Below are positions 6,467-13,003 of a stretch of 18,101 bases of DNA, in pieces (position 1 is the stretch's first letter; each line of letters starts with the position of its first letter). The notes under the pieces are model-generated. The model did not search any database. It was not told the DNA's origin and saw nothing but the letters and a program-made list of their open reading frames with translations. Location of the stretch: NCBI GenBank assembly GCA_026983855.1, contig JALSTE010000127.1, forward strand, positions 1 through 18,101. Direction: 5' to 3'. The stretch comes from Acidimicrobiia bacterium (lineage in GTDB: Bacteria > Actinomycetota > Acidimicrobiia > Acidimicrobiales > Poriferisodalaceae). The translations under genes and the position numbers were made by a program.

Positions 6467-7398
6467 CGGGGGGCCGCGACGTCGGCACTCTCCGGCTGGC
6501 CACCCGGGGCAGCCCCCTGGCCCTGTGGCAGGCCCGCACCGTCGCCGCCATGTTGGAGGTCCATCACCCCGGTGTCGCCACCGAACTGGTGGTGGTACGA
6601 ACCGAGGGTGATCGCGACCGGACCACCCCCATATCCCGTCTGGGTGGACGCGGTGTGTTCTGCAAGGAGGTTCAGGCGGCGGTCCTGGAGGGACGGGCCG
6701 ATCTGGCGGTCCACTCGGCCAAGGACCTCACGTCGGAGACACCGGAGGGCCTCACCCTCGCCGCGGTTCCCGTCCGTGGAGATGTCAGGGACGCCCTGGT
6801 GGGGTGCCGCTGGGAGGACCTGGGCCCCGGAACGGTCGTGGCCACCGGCTCGATCCGTCGTCGGGCCCTGATCGCCGCCCACGGAGCAGGTGTGGAGTTC
6901 GTCGAGCTGCGGGGGAACATGGCGTCCCGTCTGGCCCGGGTCGTGGATGACGCCGGAGTGGATGCCGTGGTCGTGGCCTCCGCCGCCCTGGACCGCCTCG
7001 ACCGGGCCGGGTTGATAGCCGAGCGTCTGGATCCCGAAATCCTGCTCCCCCAGGTCGCCCAGGGGGCCCTGGCGGTGGAGTGCCGGGTCGACGACCGGGA
7101 AGCCCGCGAGCGGCTGATGGCCATCGACTCCCCCGGGCCCCGATCCGAGGTCACCGCCGAGAGGGCGTTCCTGGCGGTGCTCGGTGGGGGATGCGATCTT
7201 CCGGTGGGGGCCCTGGCCCGGGCCGACCGGGAAGACCACCCCCTGAGGATGACGGCGGTGCTGGCGGCCCCCGACGGCAGCCGGGTGATCAGGGCCTCCG
7301 GTCGGGGCGGGGATCCGGTCGAACTCGGCCGTGGGCTCGCCCGTCGCATCCTCGAGGAGGAGGGTGGCTCGGCCCTGCTGTCCGATGATGGGAGTTGA
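6463..7398 (+). CDS. hemC: Porphobilinogen deaminase (hydroxymethylbilane synthase)
   Basis: HemC polymerises four porphobilinogens into hydroxymethylbilane in the cytosol. Seen are the N-terminal LRLATRGSPLALWQA (10-24), GRGVFCKEV (63-71), VHSAKDL (83-89) with the catalytic Asp88, ATGSIRRRA (127-135), ELRGN (148-152), and GGGCDLPVGA (241-250), where Cys244 should carry the dipyrromethane cofactor. Length 311 is typical. It starts at a GTG overlapping the hemA stop by 4 bases and its end overlaps the likely hemD start, so it is part of the rex/hemA/hemC/hemD unit. The hemB gene that makes its substrate is not in the window. Confidence 0.96.
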   Translation: MTGGRDVGTLRLATRGSPLALWQARTVAAMLEVHHPGVATELVVVRTEGDRDRTTPISRLGGRGVFCKEVQAAVLEGRADLAVHSAKDLTSETPEGLTLAAVPVRGDVRDALVGCRWEDLGPGTVVATGSIRRRALIAAHGAGVEFVELRGNMASRLARVVDDAGVDAVVVASAALDRLDRAGLIAERLDPEILLPQVAQGALAVECRVDDREARERLMAIDSPGPRSEVTAERAFLAVLGGGCDLPVGALARADREDHPLRMTAVLAAPDGSRVIRASGRGGDPVELGRGLARRILEEEGGSALLSDDGS

Positions 7399-8170
7399 CG
7401 CCGCCACCGCACCGGTCGTGGTGGCGGTGACCCGGCCCCGGGACCAGGCCGGATCCCTGGTGTCGGCCCTGGAGGGGGAGGGACTCGCCACCGTGGTGGT
7501 TCCCCTCATCGCGACCGTTCCCATCCGGGATGGCCTGGCGGCCCTGGACCGGGCCCTGCGGAGCCGGCCGCCCCCCACATGGGTGGTGGTGACCAGCGCC
7601 AACGCCGCCGGGTCACTCCTCGCCGCCCTGGTTCGGACCGGTCTGGATCCCGCGTCCCTGCGGGTGGCGGCGGTCGGTCCGGCCACCGCACGGGTTCTCG
7701 CCGCCGGGGGTGTGGCCGTTGAACTGGTGCCGGCGGAGCACACCGCCGCGGCCCTGGTGTCGGCCCTGGGGCCCCCCGTGTCCGGATCGGGCAATCGGGT
7801 GCTGTTACCGGTCAGCGCCATCGCCCCCACCGGGCCGAGCGAGGAGTTGTCCCGGGCCGGGTGGGAGCCCGAACGAATTGGCGTGTACCGCACCGAGGCC
7901 CGGCCCCTGGGCCCGGGGGACCTCAGCGCCCTGGGCGGGGCCGGTGTGGTCACCCTGACCTCGGGTTCCGCGGCCCGAGCCTATGTGACGGCCATGGGTG
8001 TGAATCAGGGTCATCTCATCGCCTCCATCGGGCCCAGCACCACCGCCGTGGCCCGCGACCTGGGCCTGGAGGTGCACGCCGAGGCCGATCCCCACACCGC
8101 GGCCGGTCTGGCCAATGCCGTGTCGCGACTGGTCCGGGGAGGGACACGGGGCATCTCCGGGGGCCAATAG
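7385..8170 (+). CDS. hemD: Uroporphyrinogen-III synthase
   Basis: HemD closes and inverts ring D of hydroxymethylbilane to give uroporphyrinogen III. This family is poorly conserved; the call rests on the two-lobe pattern with VVVAVTRPRDQAGSLVSALEGEG near the start, VVVTSANAAGSLLAAL (about 67-82), VAAVGPATARVLAAGGV, and in the second half GVYRTEAR, VVTLTSGSAARAYV and IASIGPSTTAVARDLGLEV, together with its place right after hemC. About 261 residues is a normal stand-alone length; it is not fused to a uroporphyrinogen methyltransferase as in some actinobacteria. The start is placed at the ATG pair 7385/7388, overlapping the hemC end by about 11-14 bases; in-frame codons further upstream would add a low-quality N terminus. 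Confidence 0.9.
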   Translation: MMGVDAATAPVVVAVTRPRDQAGSLVSALEGEGLATVVVPLIATVPIRDGLAALDRALRSRPPPTWVVVTSANAAGSLLAALVRTGLDPASLRVAAVGPATARVLAAGGVAVELVPAEHTAAALVSALGPPVSGSGNRVLLPVSAIAPTGPSEELSRAGWEPERIGVYRTEARPLGPGDLSALGGAGVVTLTSGSAARAYVTAMGVNQGHLIASIGPSTTAVARDLGLEVHAEADPHTAAGLANAVSRLVRGGTRGISGGQ

Positions 8171-8227
8171 GCTCCCGGTGACCCCGCCGGAGCAGCCCGG
8201 GGTCGAGGATCGAGCCAGGGAGTCACC

Positions 8228-9490
8228 ATGCACACCAACGAGGCACTGTTCGCCGCCGCCCGTTCCCTGATCCCCGGCGGGGTCAACTCCCCGGTGCGGG
8301 CCTTCGGTTCGGTGGGTGGAGAGCCCTACTTCGTGGCCCGGGGCGAGGGGGCCCACGTCATCGACGTGGAGGGCCGCCGCTACATCGACCTCGTTCAGTC
8401 CTACGGCGCCATCGTGGTCGGCCACGCCCACCCCTTCGTGGCCGAGGCCATCGCCGAGGCGGCCCGTCTGGGAACCTCCTTCGGTGCCCCCACCCCCGGG
8501 GAGGTCAACCTGGCGGAGGAGATCGTGGCCCGAATTCCCGGACTGGACCGGGTGAGGTTGGTCAACAGCGGCACCGAGGCGACCATGAGCGCCCTGCGTC
8601 TGGCCCGGGGTCACACCGGTCGGGACCGGGTGGTGAAGTTCGCCGGCAACTACCACGGTCACGCCGACCTGCTCCTGGCGGCCGGGGGAAGTGGCATGGC
8701 CACCCTGGGACTGTCAGGTTCGGCCGGGGTGCCGGCCTCGGCCGTGGCCGACACCCTCGTCGCCCCCTACGGGGTGGTGCCCGATCTGGACGAATCGGTG
8801 GCCTGCGTGATCGTGGAACCGGTGGCGGCCAACATGGGTCTGGTGGAGCCCCCGGAGGGATTTCTGGCCGGCCTGGCCACCGAGTGCCGGAGGGTGGGGG
8901 CCCTGCTGATCTTCGACGAGGTCATCACCGGTTTCCGGGTCGGACCATCGGGTGAGGTCGGACGTTCGGGGGTGACTCCCGACCTGGTCTGTCTGGGCAA
9001 GATCATCGGTGGCGGTCTGCCGATCGGCGCCTTCGGGGGTCGGGCCGAGGTCATGTCCTCCCTGGCCCCCGAGGGGCCGGTGTACCAGGCGGGCACCCTG
9101 TCGGGGAATCCCCTGGCCACCGCGGCGGGGCTGACCGTGCTCAAGATGCTCGACGATGACGCCTACCGCTCCCTGGAGGAGGCGGGTCGGCGCCTGGCCG
9201 ATGGGCTCGGCGCCGCTTTCGACGCCGCGGGGATCCCGGCCCGGGTCCCCCGCTCGGGGGGGTTGGTGGGATTGCACTTCAACTCCGAGCCCGCCACGGA
9301 CTACGACAGCGCCCGCCTCACGTCGGAGGCGGCCTACGCCAGGTTCTTCCACGGAATGCTCGATCGTGGGGTGGCTCTGGCCCCGGGGGCCTACGAGGTG
9401 ATGTTCCCAGGCCTGGCCCACACCCCCGACGTCATAGAGGAGGTGGTGGTGGCCGCCACCCAGACGGCGCGGGACATGGCCGCCGGGTAG
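8228..9490 (+). CDS. hemL: Glutamate-1-semialdehyde 2,1-aminomutase
   Basis: HemL converts glutamate-1-semialdehyde to 5-aminolevulinate using pyridoxal phosphate, completing the C5 route begun by HemA. IPGGVNSPVRAFGSVGGEP (15-33) is the family signature, NSGTEATMSALRLAR (113-127) the cofactor phosphate site, FAGNYHGHAD (138-147) the ring-stacking region, FDEVITGFR (229-237) holds the Asp that binds the pyridine nitrogen, and Lys258 in CLGKIIGGGLPIGAFGG forms the Schiff base. The 420-residue length is normal. An AGGGAG at 8217-8222 lies 5 bases before the ATG. It follows hemD after 57 bases and closes the heme cluster; a hairpin lies after its stop, before the convergent flavoprotein gene. 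Confidence 0.96.
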   Translation: MHTNEALFAAARSLIPGGVNSPVRAFGSVGGEPYFVARGEGAHVIDVEGRRYIDLVQSYGAIVVGHAHPFVAEAIAEAARLGTSFGAPTPGEVNLAEEIVARIPGLDRVRLVNSGTEATMSALRLARGHTGRDRVVKFAGNYHGHADLLLAAGGSGMATLGLSGSAGVPASAVADTLVAPYGVVPDLDESVACVIVEPVAANMGLVEPPEGFLAGLATECRRVGALLIFDEVITGFRVGPSGEVGRSGVTPDLVCLGKIIGGGLPIGAFGGRAEVMSSLAPEGPVYQAGTLSGNPLATAAGLTVLKMLDDDAYRSLEEAGRRLADGLGAAFDAAGIPARVPRSGGLVGLHFNSEPATDYDSARLTSEAAYARFFHGMLDRGVALAPGAYEVMFPGLAHTPDVIEEVVVAATQTARDMAAG

Positions 9491-9504
9491 GGACATTCCC
9501 GCCG

Positions 9505-9520
9505 GGTGGCGTGCCACCTC
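9505..9520. terminator. Hairpin between convergent genes
   Basis: GGTGG-CGTG-CCACC (9506-9519) forms a compact hairpin in the 65-base gap between hemL (plus strand) and the flavoprotein gene (minus strand), and is followed by TCTT. The location suits a shared terminator for both directions; the short pyrimidine run makes it only moderately convincing. Confidence 0.4.
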
Positions 9521-9555
9521 TTCCCGGCCTTTCCCGGAGAGCGGCTTCAGTCGGT

Positions 9556-10824
9556 TCAGCCGGTGCGTTCCGGGACCAGTCTGACCAGGGTGGCGACGGC
9601 CCTGTAGGCGGCCTCGGCCGGGCCCAGTTCGTCGGGTCGCAACAGGTTGGCCATGATCCGCAGTACCCATTCCATCAGGGACTGGGAACGAATCCCGACC
9701 CGGGTCAGCTCCCTCATGAGGGCGGGACGGCCGATCACCTCGGCGAAGAGACGGGCCACCTTGAAGTACAGCCCGTACTCCTCCTCCAGCACCCTCTCGT
9801 AGCGACGGAGGGCCAGGCCGTCGCCGGTGATGAGGGCCTCGCCCACCATTGCCGCCGCCAGCCGCCCGGTTTCATAGGCGTAGTCGATGCCCTCGCCGTT
9901 GAAGGGGTTCACGGTGCCGGCGGCGTCGCCCACCACCAACCAGTTCGGCCCGGACTTGGGGTTCACCGAACCACCCATGGGCAGTCGACCCCCGGTGGGG
10001 GGGCCGCAGGAGTCCGCCGGGGTGATGCCCCAGCGTTCGGGTACCTGGCGGACCCACTCGTCCATCAGCCATGAGGTGTTGACGGACTTGTAGTCCCGGA
10101 AGGTGGAGAGGAGACCGACCCCGACGTTGATGGTGCCGTCACCGACGGGGAAGATCCAGCCGTAGCCGGGCAGGGCGTTCCCGCTGCGGTCGGACAGGTC
10201 CAGGGCCGACTCGATCCACGGGTCGTCGTGGGCGGGGCTGGTGAAGTAGCCCCTGATGGCCATGCCCTGGGGATAGGAACGGTTGCGGGCCGTACCCAGG
10301 GCCCGGCCGAAGCGGGACAGCGAGCCATCGGCGATGACGACGTAGCGGGCCGTCAACCGCCTCTCCCCGATGACCTCACCGGCTCGGTCCTTGAGGGTGA
10401 TGTCGGCGCCGGTCAGGACTCCGTCGCTGAGCACCGGTCGGGTGGCCTCGGCCCCGGTCCAGACCTCGGCCCCGGCGGAGGCGGCGTTGTCGGCGACCAT
10501 GCCGTCCAGATCGCGGCGTTTGACGACGTAGCCGTAGTTGGGGAACACGGGATGGTCGGGCCACTTCATCTCGATCACCCGACCGTGGGCGGCGGCCCTG
10601 AGCCCGTCGATACGGTGGTGGGACTCCAGGGCCCGGGCCAGGCCCATGTCGTGGAGCTGGGCCACCGCCCGTGGGGTGATGCCGTCGCCACAGGTCTTGT
10701 CGCGGGGGAAGTGTTTCTTCTCCACCACCAGGACCTCGTGACCGGCCCGGGCCAGCCAGTAGCCGGCCGCGGATCCGGCCGGACCGCCCCCGACTACGAG
10801 AACATCACAGCGTGTCTCGGTCAC
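9556..10824 (-). CDS. Geranylgeranyl-reductase-family flavoprotein (possible MenJ)
   Basis: An FAD-dependent reductase of the geranylgeranyl reductase family, which saturates double bonds in isoprenoid chains. It has the N-terminal dinucleotide motif VLVVGGGPAGSAAGYWLARAG (8-28, 21-residue region), the family motif PRDKTCGDGITPRAV (40-54), IADGSLSRFGRALG near residue 165, and the second FAD motif VVGDAAGTVNPFNGEGIDYA (298-317). The length of 422 is as expected. In M. tuberculosis a relative, MenJ, reduces one isoprene unit of menaquinone; placement beside a cytochrome c and a quinol-oxidising operon makes a menaquinone role attractive here, but archaeal-type lipid or carotenoid/chlorophyll substrates are the alternative. 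It starts at a GTG preceded by AGAGGG and lies 33 bases after the cytochrome c gene, probably in one minus-strand transcript. Confidence 0.85.
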   Translation of the reverse strand: MTETRCDVLVVGGGPAGSAAGYWLARAGHEVLVVEKKHFPRDKTCGDGITPRAVAQLHDMGLARALESHHRIDGLRAAAHGRVIEMKWPDHPVFPNYGYVVKRRDLDGMVADNAASAGAEVWTGAEATRPVLSDGVLTGADITLKDRAGEVIGERRLTARYVVIADGSLSRFGRALGTARNRSYPQGMAIRGYFTSPAHDDPWIESALDLSDRSGNALPGYGWIFPVGDGTINVGVGLLSTFRDYKSVNTSWLMDEWVRQVPERWGITPADSCGPPTGGRLPMGGSVNPKSGPNWLVVGDAAGTVNPFNGEGIDYAYETGRLAAAMVGEALITGDGLALRRYERVLEEEYGLYFKVARLFAEVIGRPALMRELTRVGIRSQSLMEWVLRIMANLLRPDELGPAEAAYRAVATLVRLVPERTG

Positions 10825-10857
10825 GATCCCTCTGACATGGGCCGAACCGCGGAGGGG

Positions 10858-11589
10858 TCAGCCCTCGGCGGTCTTGAGGTTCTGCCATTCGGCGTCGCGG
10901 GCGGCGGCCTCCTCGGGGGTGATCTCCTCCCCGGCCAGGGCCTCCCGCTCGTAGCGGGCCACGGCGTAGATGTCGGCGGGGGTGAGGCTGGCCCCGAATC
11001 CGGGCATGACGCCCTTGGCCCCCACCACGTGGGCTCCGCCGGGTCGATTGGGGTCACCGATCACGCTTCCGGCCTCGCTGCCGGTGGTGCCGTTGGCGAT
11101 CCAGGTGGTGGTGGCCTCGTCCAGCTGGGGGAAGGTCTTCAACAGCTCCCCGTCGGCGAAGGCGTAGCCCACACCGCCCTCACCCCCGGCGCCGTGGCAC
11201 CCCGAGCAACCCGATGTGGTGTAGATCTCCGCCCCGACGTCGAGGGCCCCCAGTTCGTGCACCGGGGGTTGCTCCAGGAGGCTGATGTAGACGAAGCCCC
11301 ACAGTGGCAGCAGGAAGAGGATCGGCAGCACCCACATGGGGATCTTGGGGCGGGTCTTGGCCGCCTTCACCCAGGGAGGGTCGGCGGGGGCCTCGGGAGT
11401 GGCGGCGGCGGCCGCGGCCTGGGCGGCCTTCTTCACCTCGGCCAGGGAGGGTCCGGCGGCCGCGGCGGCCGGAGCGGCCGCTCCGGTGCTCTCACCCCCG
11501 CCGCCGGACTCGGATTCACCGGTGGAGAGTCCCAACGCCTGGCGTCTCTGCCGGGAGCGTTCGAGTAGGTAGTCGGGAACTTCGGTCAC
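10858..11589 (-). CDS. Membrane-anchored monoheme cytochrome c
   Basis: A 243-residue protein with a cytosolic tail rich in Ala, Gly and Glu, one transmembrane helix (about 85-105, preceded by KTRPK, so the tail is inside), and an external class I cytochrome c domain. The heme site is C128-SGC-H132 and Met195 in VMPGFG is the likely sixth ligand. It probably carries electrons between the quinol:cytochrome c reductase encoded divergently and a terminal oxidase. The GTG at 11589 is chosen because GGAGGA precedes it with about 4 bases spacing; the in-frame ATG at 11709 would add 40 residues translated from the palindromic promoter region. Its first residues contain VPDYLLERSRQRR, a motif that also occurs twice in the cytochrome b subunit IV homologue. 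Confidence 0.88.
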   Translation of the reverse strand: MTEVPDYLLERSRQRRQALGLSTGESESGGGGESTGAAAPAAAAAGPSLAEVKKAAQAAAAAATPEAPADPPWVKAAKTRPKIPMWVLPILFLLPLWGFVYISLLEQPPVHELGALDVGAEIYTTSGCSGCHGAGGEGGVGYAFADGELLKTFPQLDEATTTWIANGTTGSEAGSVIGDPNRPGGAHVVGAKGVMPGFGASLTPADIYAVARYEREALAGEEITPEEAAARDAEWQNLKTAEG

Positions 11590-11637
11590 TCTTCCTCCGT
11601 CGCGTGCCTGGGCAGAATCCCGAGCCGGGGTCGATAC

Positions 11638-11664
11638 CCGCCCCGACGATACGCGTCGGGGCGG
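11638..11664 (-). promoter_or_regulatory. Perfect 11-bp inverted repeat, possible operator of the cytochrome c gene
   Basis: CCGCCCCGACG (11638-11648) and CGTCGGGGCGG (11654-11664) are perfectly complementary, separated by 5 bases. The site is about 49 bases before the minus-strand cytochrome c start. On that strand the centre reads TATCGT, which fits TANNNT, so a repressor bound here would cover a promoter. It could also form an RNA hairpin, but no T-tract follows on either strand. Confidence 0.5.
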
Positions 11665-11791
11665 TCCACCCGCCAAGTCTGCCAGGAATCCCACCCCCCG
11701 GGTGACCATGCCGGTCTGCCGGGCCGGGCTGGTCGGGGCTGGGCTGCCGTCCCCCCGGTGAACATCGGCCGTCCGGTTCGCACGGCGGTGG

Positions 11792-11884
11792 GGCCGCCCC
11801 CGGGAGTCGGGGTCGGGGCCCTGAGGTGTGGGAGATGATCGGCGGGGCCAACGGCCGCCCCCGGGAGTCGGGGTCGGGGCCCTG
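11792..11884. repeat. Two copies of a 32-bp direct repeat in the divergent regulatory region
   Basis: The 32 bases at 11792-11823 recur without mismatch at 11853-11884, 61 bases apart. The unit begins GGCCGCCCCCGGGAGTCGG and ends GGGGCCCTG. The surrounding gap 11590-12117 (528 bases) holds no convincing gene; short ORFs on both strands there are GC-driven. It may contain regulator sites for the two divergent respiratory units. An imperfect inverted repeat CCCGTGGT / ACCACGCGGG (11965-11994) lies just upstream of the respiratory-operon promoter. Confidence 0.85.
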
Positions 11885-12017
11885 CACTGCCCCCTGCTCC
11901 GATGGCGTACTCTCTGTGACGTCGTCCGCGGCCGCCCCCTTCGGGTACTCCCGGTTTGGGGTCGCCCGTGGTCGTCGTGCTAGAACCACGCGGGTCATGT
12001 GCCCGGGTCGGCGCGGC

Positions 12018-12041
12018 TAGCCTTGTGCACGGAATCACAAG
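12018..12041 (+). promoter_or_regulatory. Respiratory operon promoter with Rex-type operator
   Basis: CTTGTG (12022-12027) and CACAAG (12036-12041) form an inverted repeat around 8 bases, so the core reads TTGTG-N8-CACAA, the spacing and half-sites of the Rex consensus (TTGTGAANNNNTTCACAA). It overlaps by one base a TAGCCT -10 element at 12018-12023, so Rex bound here would block transcription start. It lies 77 bases before the first gene of the operon and rex itself is encoded at 4376. The -35 region (about 11995-12000) is weak. Confidence 0.75.
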
Positions 12042-12117
12042 ACAGGTCGAGCCGGCACCAGGTCCCCCCCGAGTACCCCCACCCCGACAGAGCTAGACCC
12101 AGGAAGGACGGCAACCA

Positions 12118-12555
12118 GTGGTCGCATTAATCGTGTCCGTGGTGATTCTCGCCGCCATGGCCTACGGCATCGTCTGGTACGCCGGTCGCCGCCCGGCCGA
12201 TCAGCCCACCACCTGGGGAGAGGCCATGGTCGGAGCGGTGTACGTCTTCATGATGATGTTCATGGTGTTCGGTATCGTCCCCAACCAGTTCATCCAGTGG
12301 GCCACCAACGACCTGGGCTGGAAGGTCAACAAGTTCGTCTTCACCGAGGGCCAGTTCTTCCACATCGGGGGCTTCCCCGTACCCCCCTTCCGGATGACCC
12401 AGCAGGCGGTCAGGGACATCCTGGTGATGGGCATCTACGTGGCCGGCGGGGTGGGAATCCCGAAGCTGGCCAAGGTCTGGCGCACCCGGGGCGAGAGGGC
12501 TCAGACCGCCACTCCGCTGTCCGACTTCGGACGTCCCCTCATCAGGGAGGTGTGA
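12118..12555 (+). CDS. Uncharacterised three-span membrane protein heading the respiratory operon
   Basis: A 145-residue protein that I do not recognise. It has hydrophobic segments at about 3-22, 37-58 (with a Met-rich stretch VFMMMFMVFGIVP) and 100-118, separated by a polar, aromatic-rich loop 60-98 containing NQFIQWATNDLGW and FFHIGGFPVPPF. The C-terminal tail 119-145 is basic at first. No heme or iron-sulfur ligand motif is visible. The GTG start is supported by AGGAAGGA at 12101-12108 with 9 bases spacing. It ends 2 bases before the ferredoxin gene, so both are translated together; a role as membrane anchor for that ferredoxin within the reductase complex is an inference from the arrangement only. 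Confidence 0.8.
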   Translation: MVALIVSVVILAAMAYGIVWYAGRRPADQPTTWGEAMVGAVYVFMMMFMVFGIVPNQFIQWATNDLGWKVNKFVFTEGQFFHIGGFPVPPFRMTQQAVRDILVMGIYVAGGVGIPKLAKVWRTRGERAQTATPLSDFGRPLIREV

Positions 12556-12557
12556 GA

Positions 12558-12974
12558 GTGGCCAAGACCGAGGCCAATCCTCCCCTTCCCCGCTTCGCCG
12601 ACGACTACGTGCTCCAGCTCGTGGACGCCGACTACCTGGCGGCGGCGGTGAAGCCCAAGCAGTTCATCAACATCGACCAGGAGGAGTGCATCACCTGCGA
12701 GGGGTGTGTCGACATCTGCCCGTGGAAGTGCATCTGGCTCCTGCGTCCCGACGTGATCGACAGCGCCGAGAACGTGGATCTCCCCGGTGTCGATCCCGCC
12801 GACCAATCCGTCTTCATCATCGACGACGACGTCTGCACCCGTTGTGCCCTGTGCGTCGATCGTTGTCCCACCGGGGTCATCACCCTCGGTAAGGTCACCA
12901 ACAACCCGCCACCCATCGGCGACATCCACGGCCGCACCAACAACCACGGTTACGCGTACGGAATGCGTTTCTGA
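12558..12974 (+). CDS. 2[4Fe-4S] ferredoxin-type protein
   Basis: A 138-residue iron-sulfur protein with two clusters of Cys: C44xxC47xxC50xxxC54P and C93xxC96xxC99xxxC103P, each the standard [4Fe-4S] pattern (NuoI/polyferredoxin-like). The two motifs are separated by about 38 residues, wider than in classic bacterial ferredoxins, and there are 43 residues before the first and 35 after the second, ending in a NNHGYAYG tail. There is no transmembrane helix, so it should sit on the cytosolic face. The GTG start has AGGGAGG 7 bases upstream. It is the second gene of the operon and precedes cytochrome b, suggesting an electron-transfer partner or subunit of that complex on the cytosolic side. Confidence 0.9.
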   Translation: MAKTEANPPLPRFADDYVLQLVDADYLAAAVKPKQFINIDQEECITCEGCVDICPWKCIWLLRPDVIDSAENVDLPGVDPADQSVFIIDDDVCTRCALCVDRCPTGVITLGKVTNNPPPIGDIHGRTNNHGYAYGMRF

Positions 12975-13003
12975 CTCCTGGACAGGCAGGGACCCACACA
13001 CTC

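Noticed and set aside
6196..7953. 585-residue open frame on the minus strand across hemA-hemC-hemD
   Set aside because: It lies opposite three certain genes, is full of low-complexity Arg/Ser/Pro sequence and has no family signature; it is a product of high GC content.
11590..11709. 40-residue N-terminal extension of the minus-strand cytochrome c from ATG 11709
   Set aside because: It would translate the 27-bp palindrome and putative promoter; the GTG at 11589 has a strong GGAGGA site and restores the shared N-terminal motif.
11826..12020. 64-residue plus-strand ORF in the divergent gap
   Set aside because: It spans one copy of the 32-bp repeat and ends inside the putative -10; composition is Gly/Arg/Ser-rich and no ribosome site is seen.
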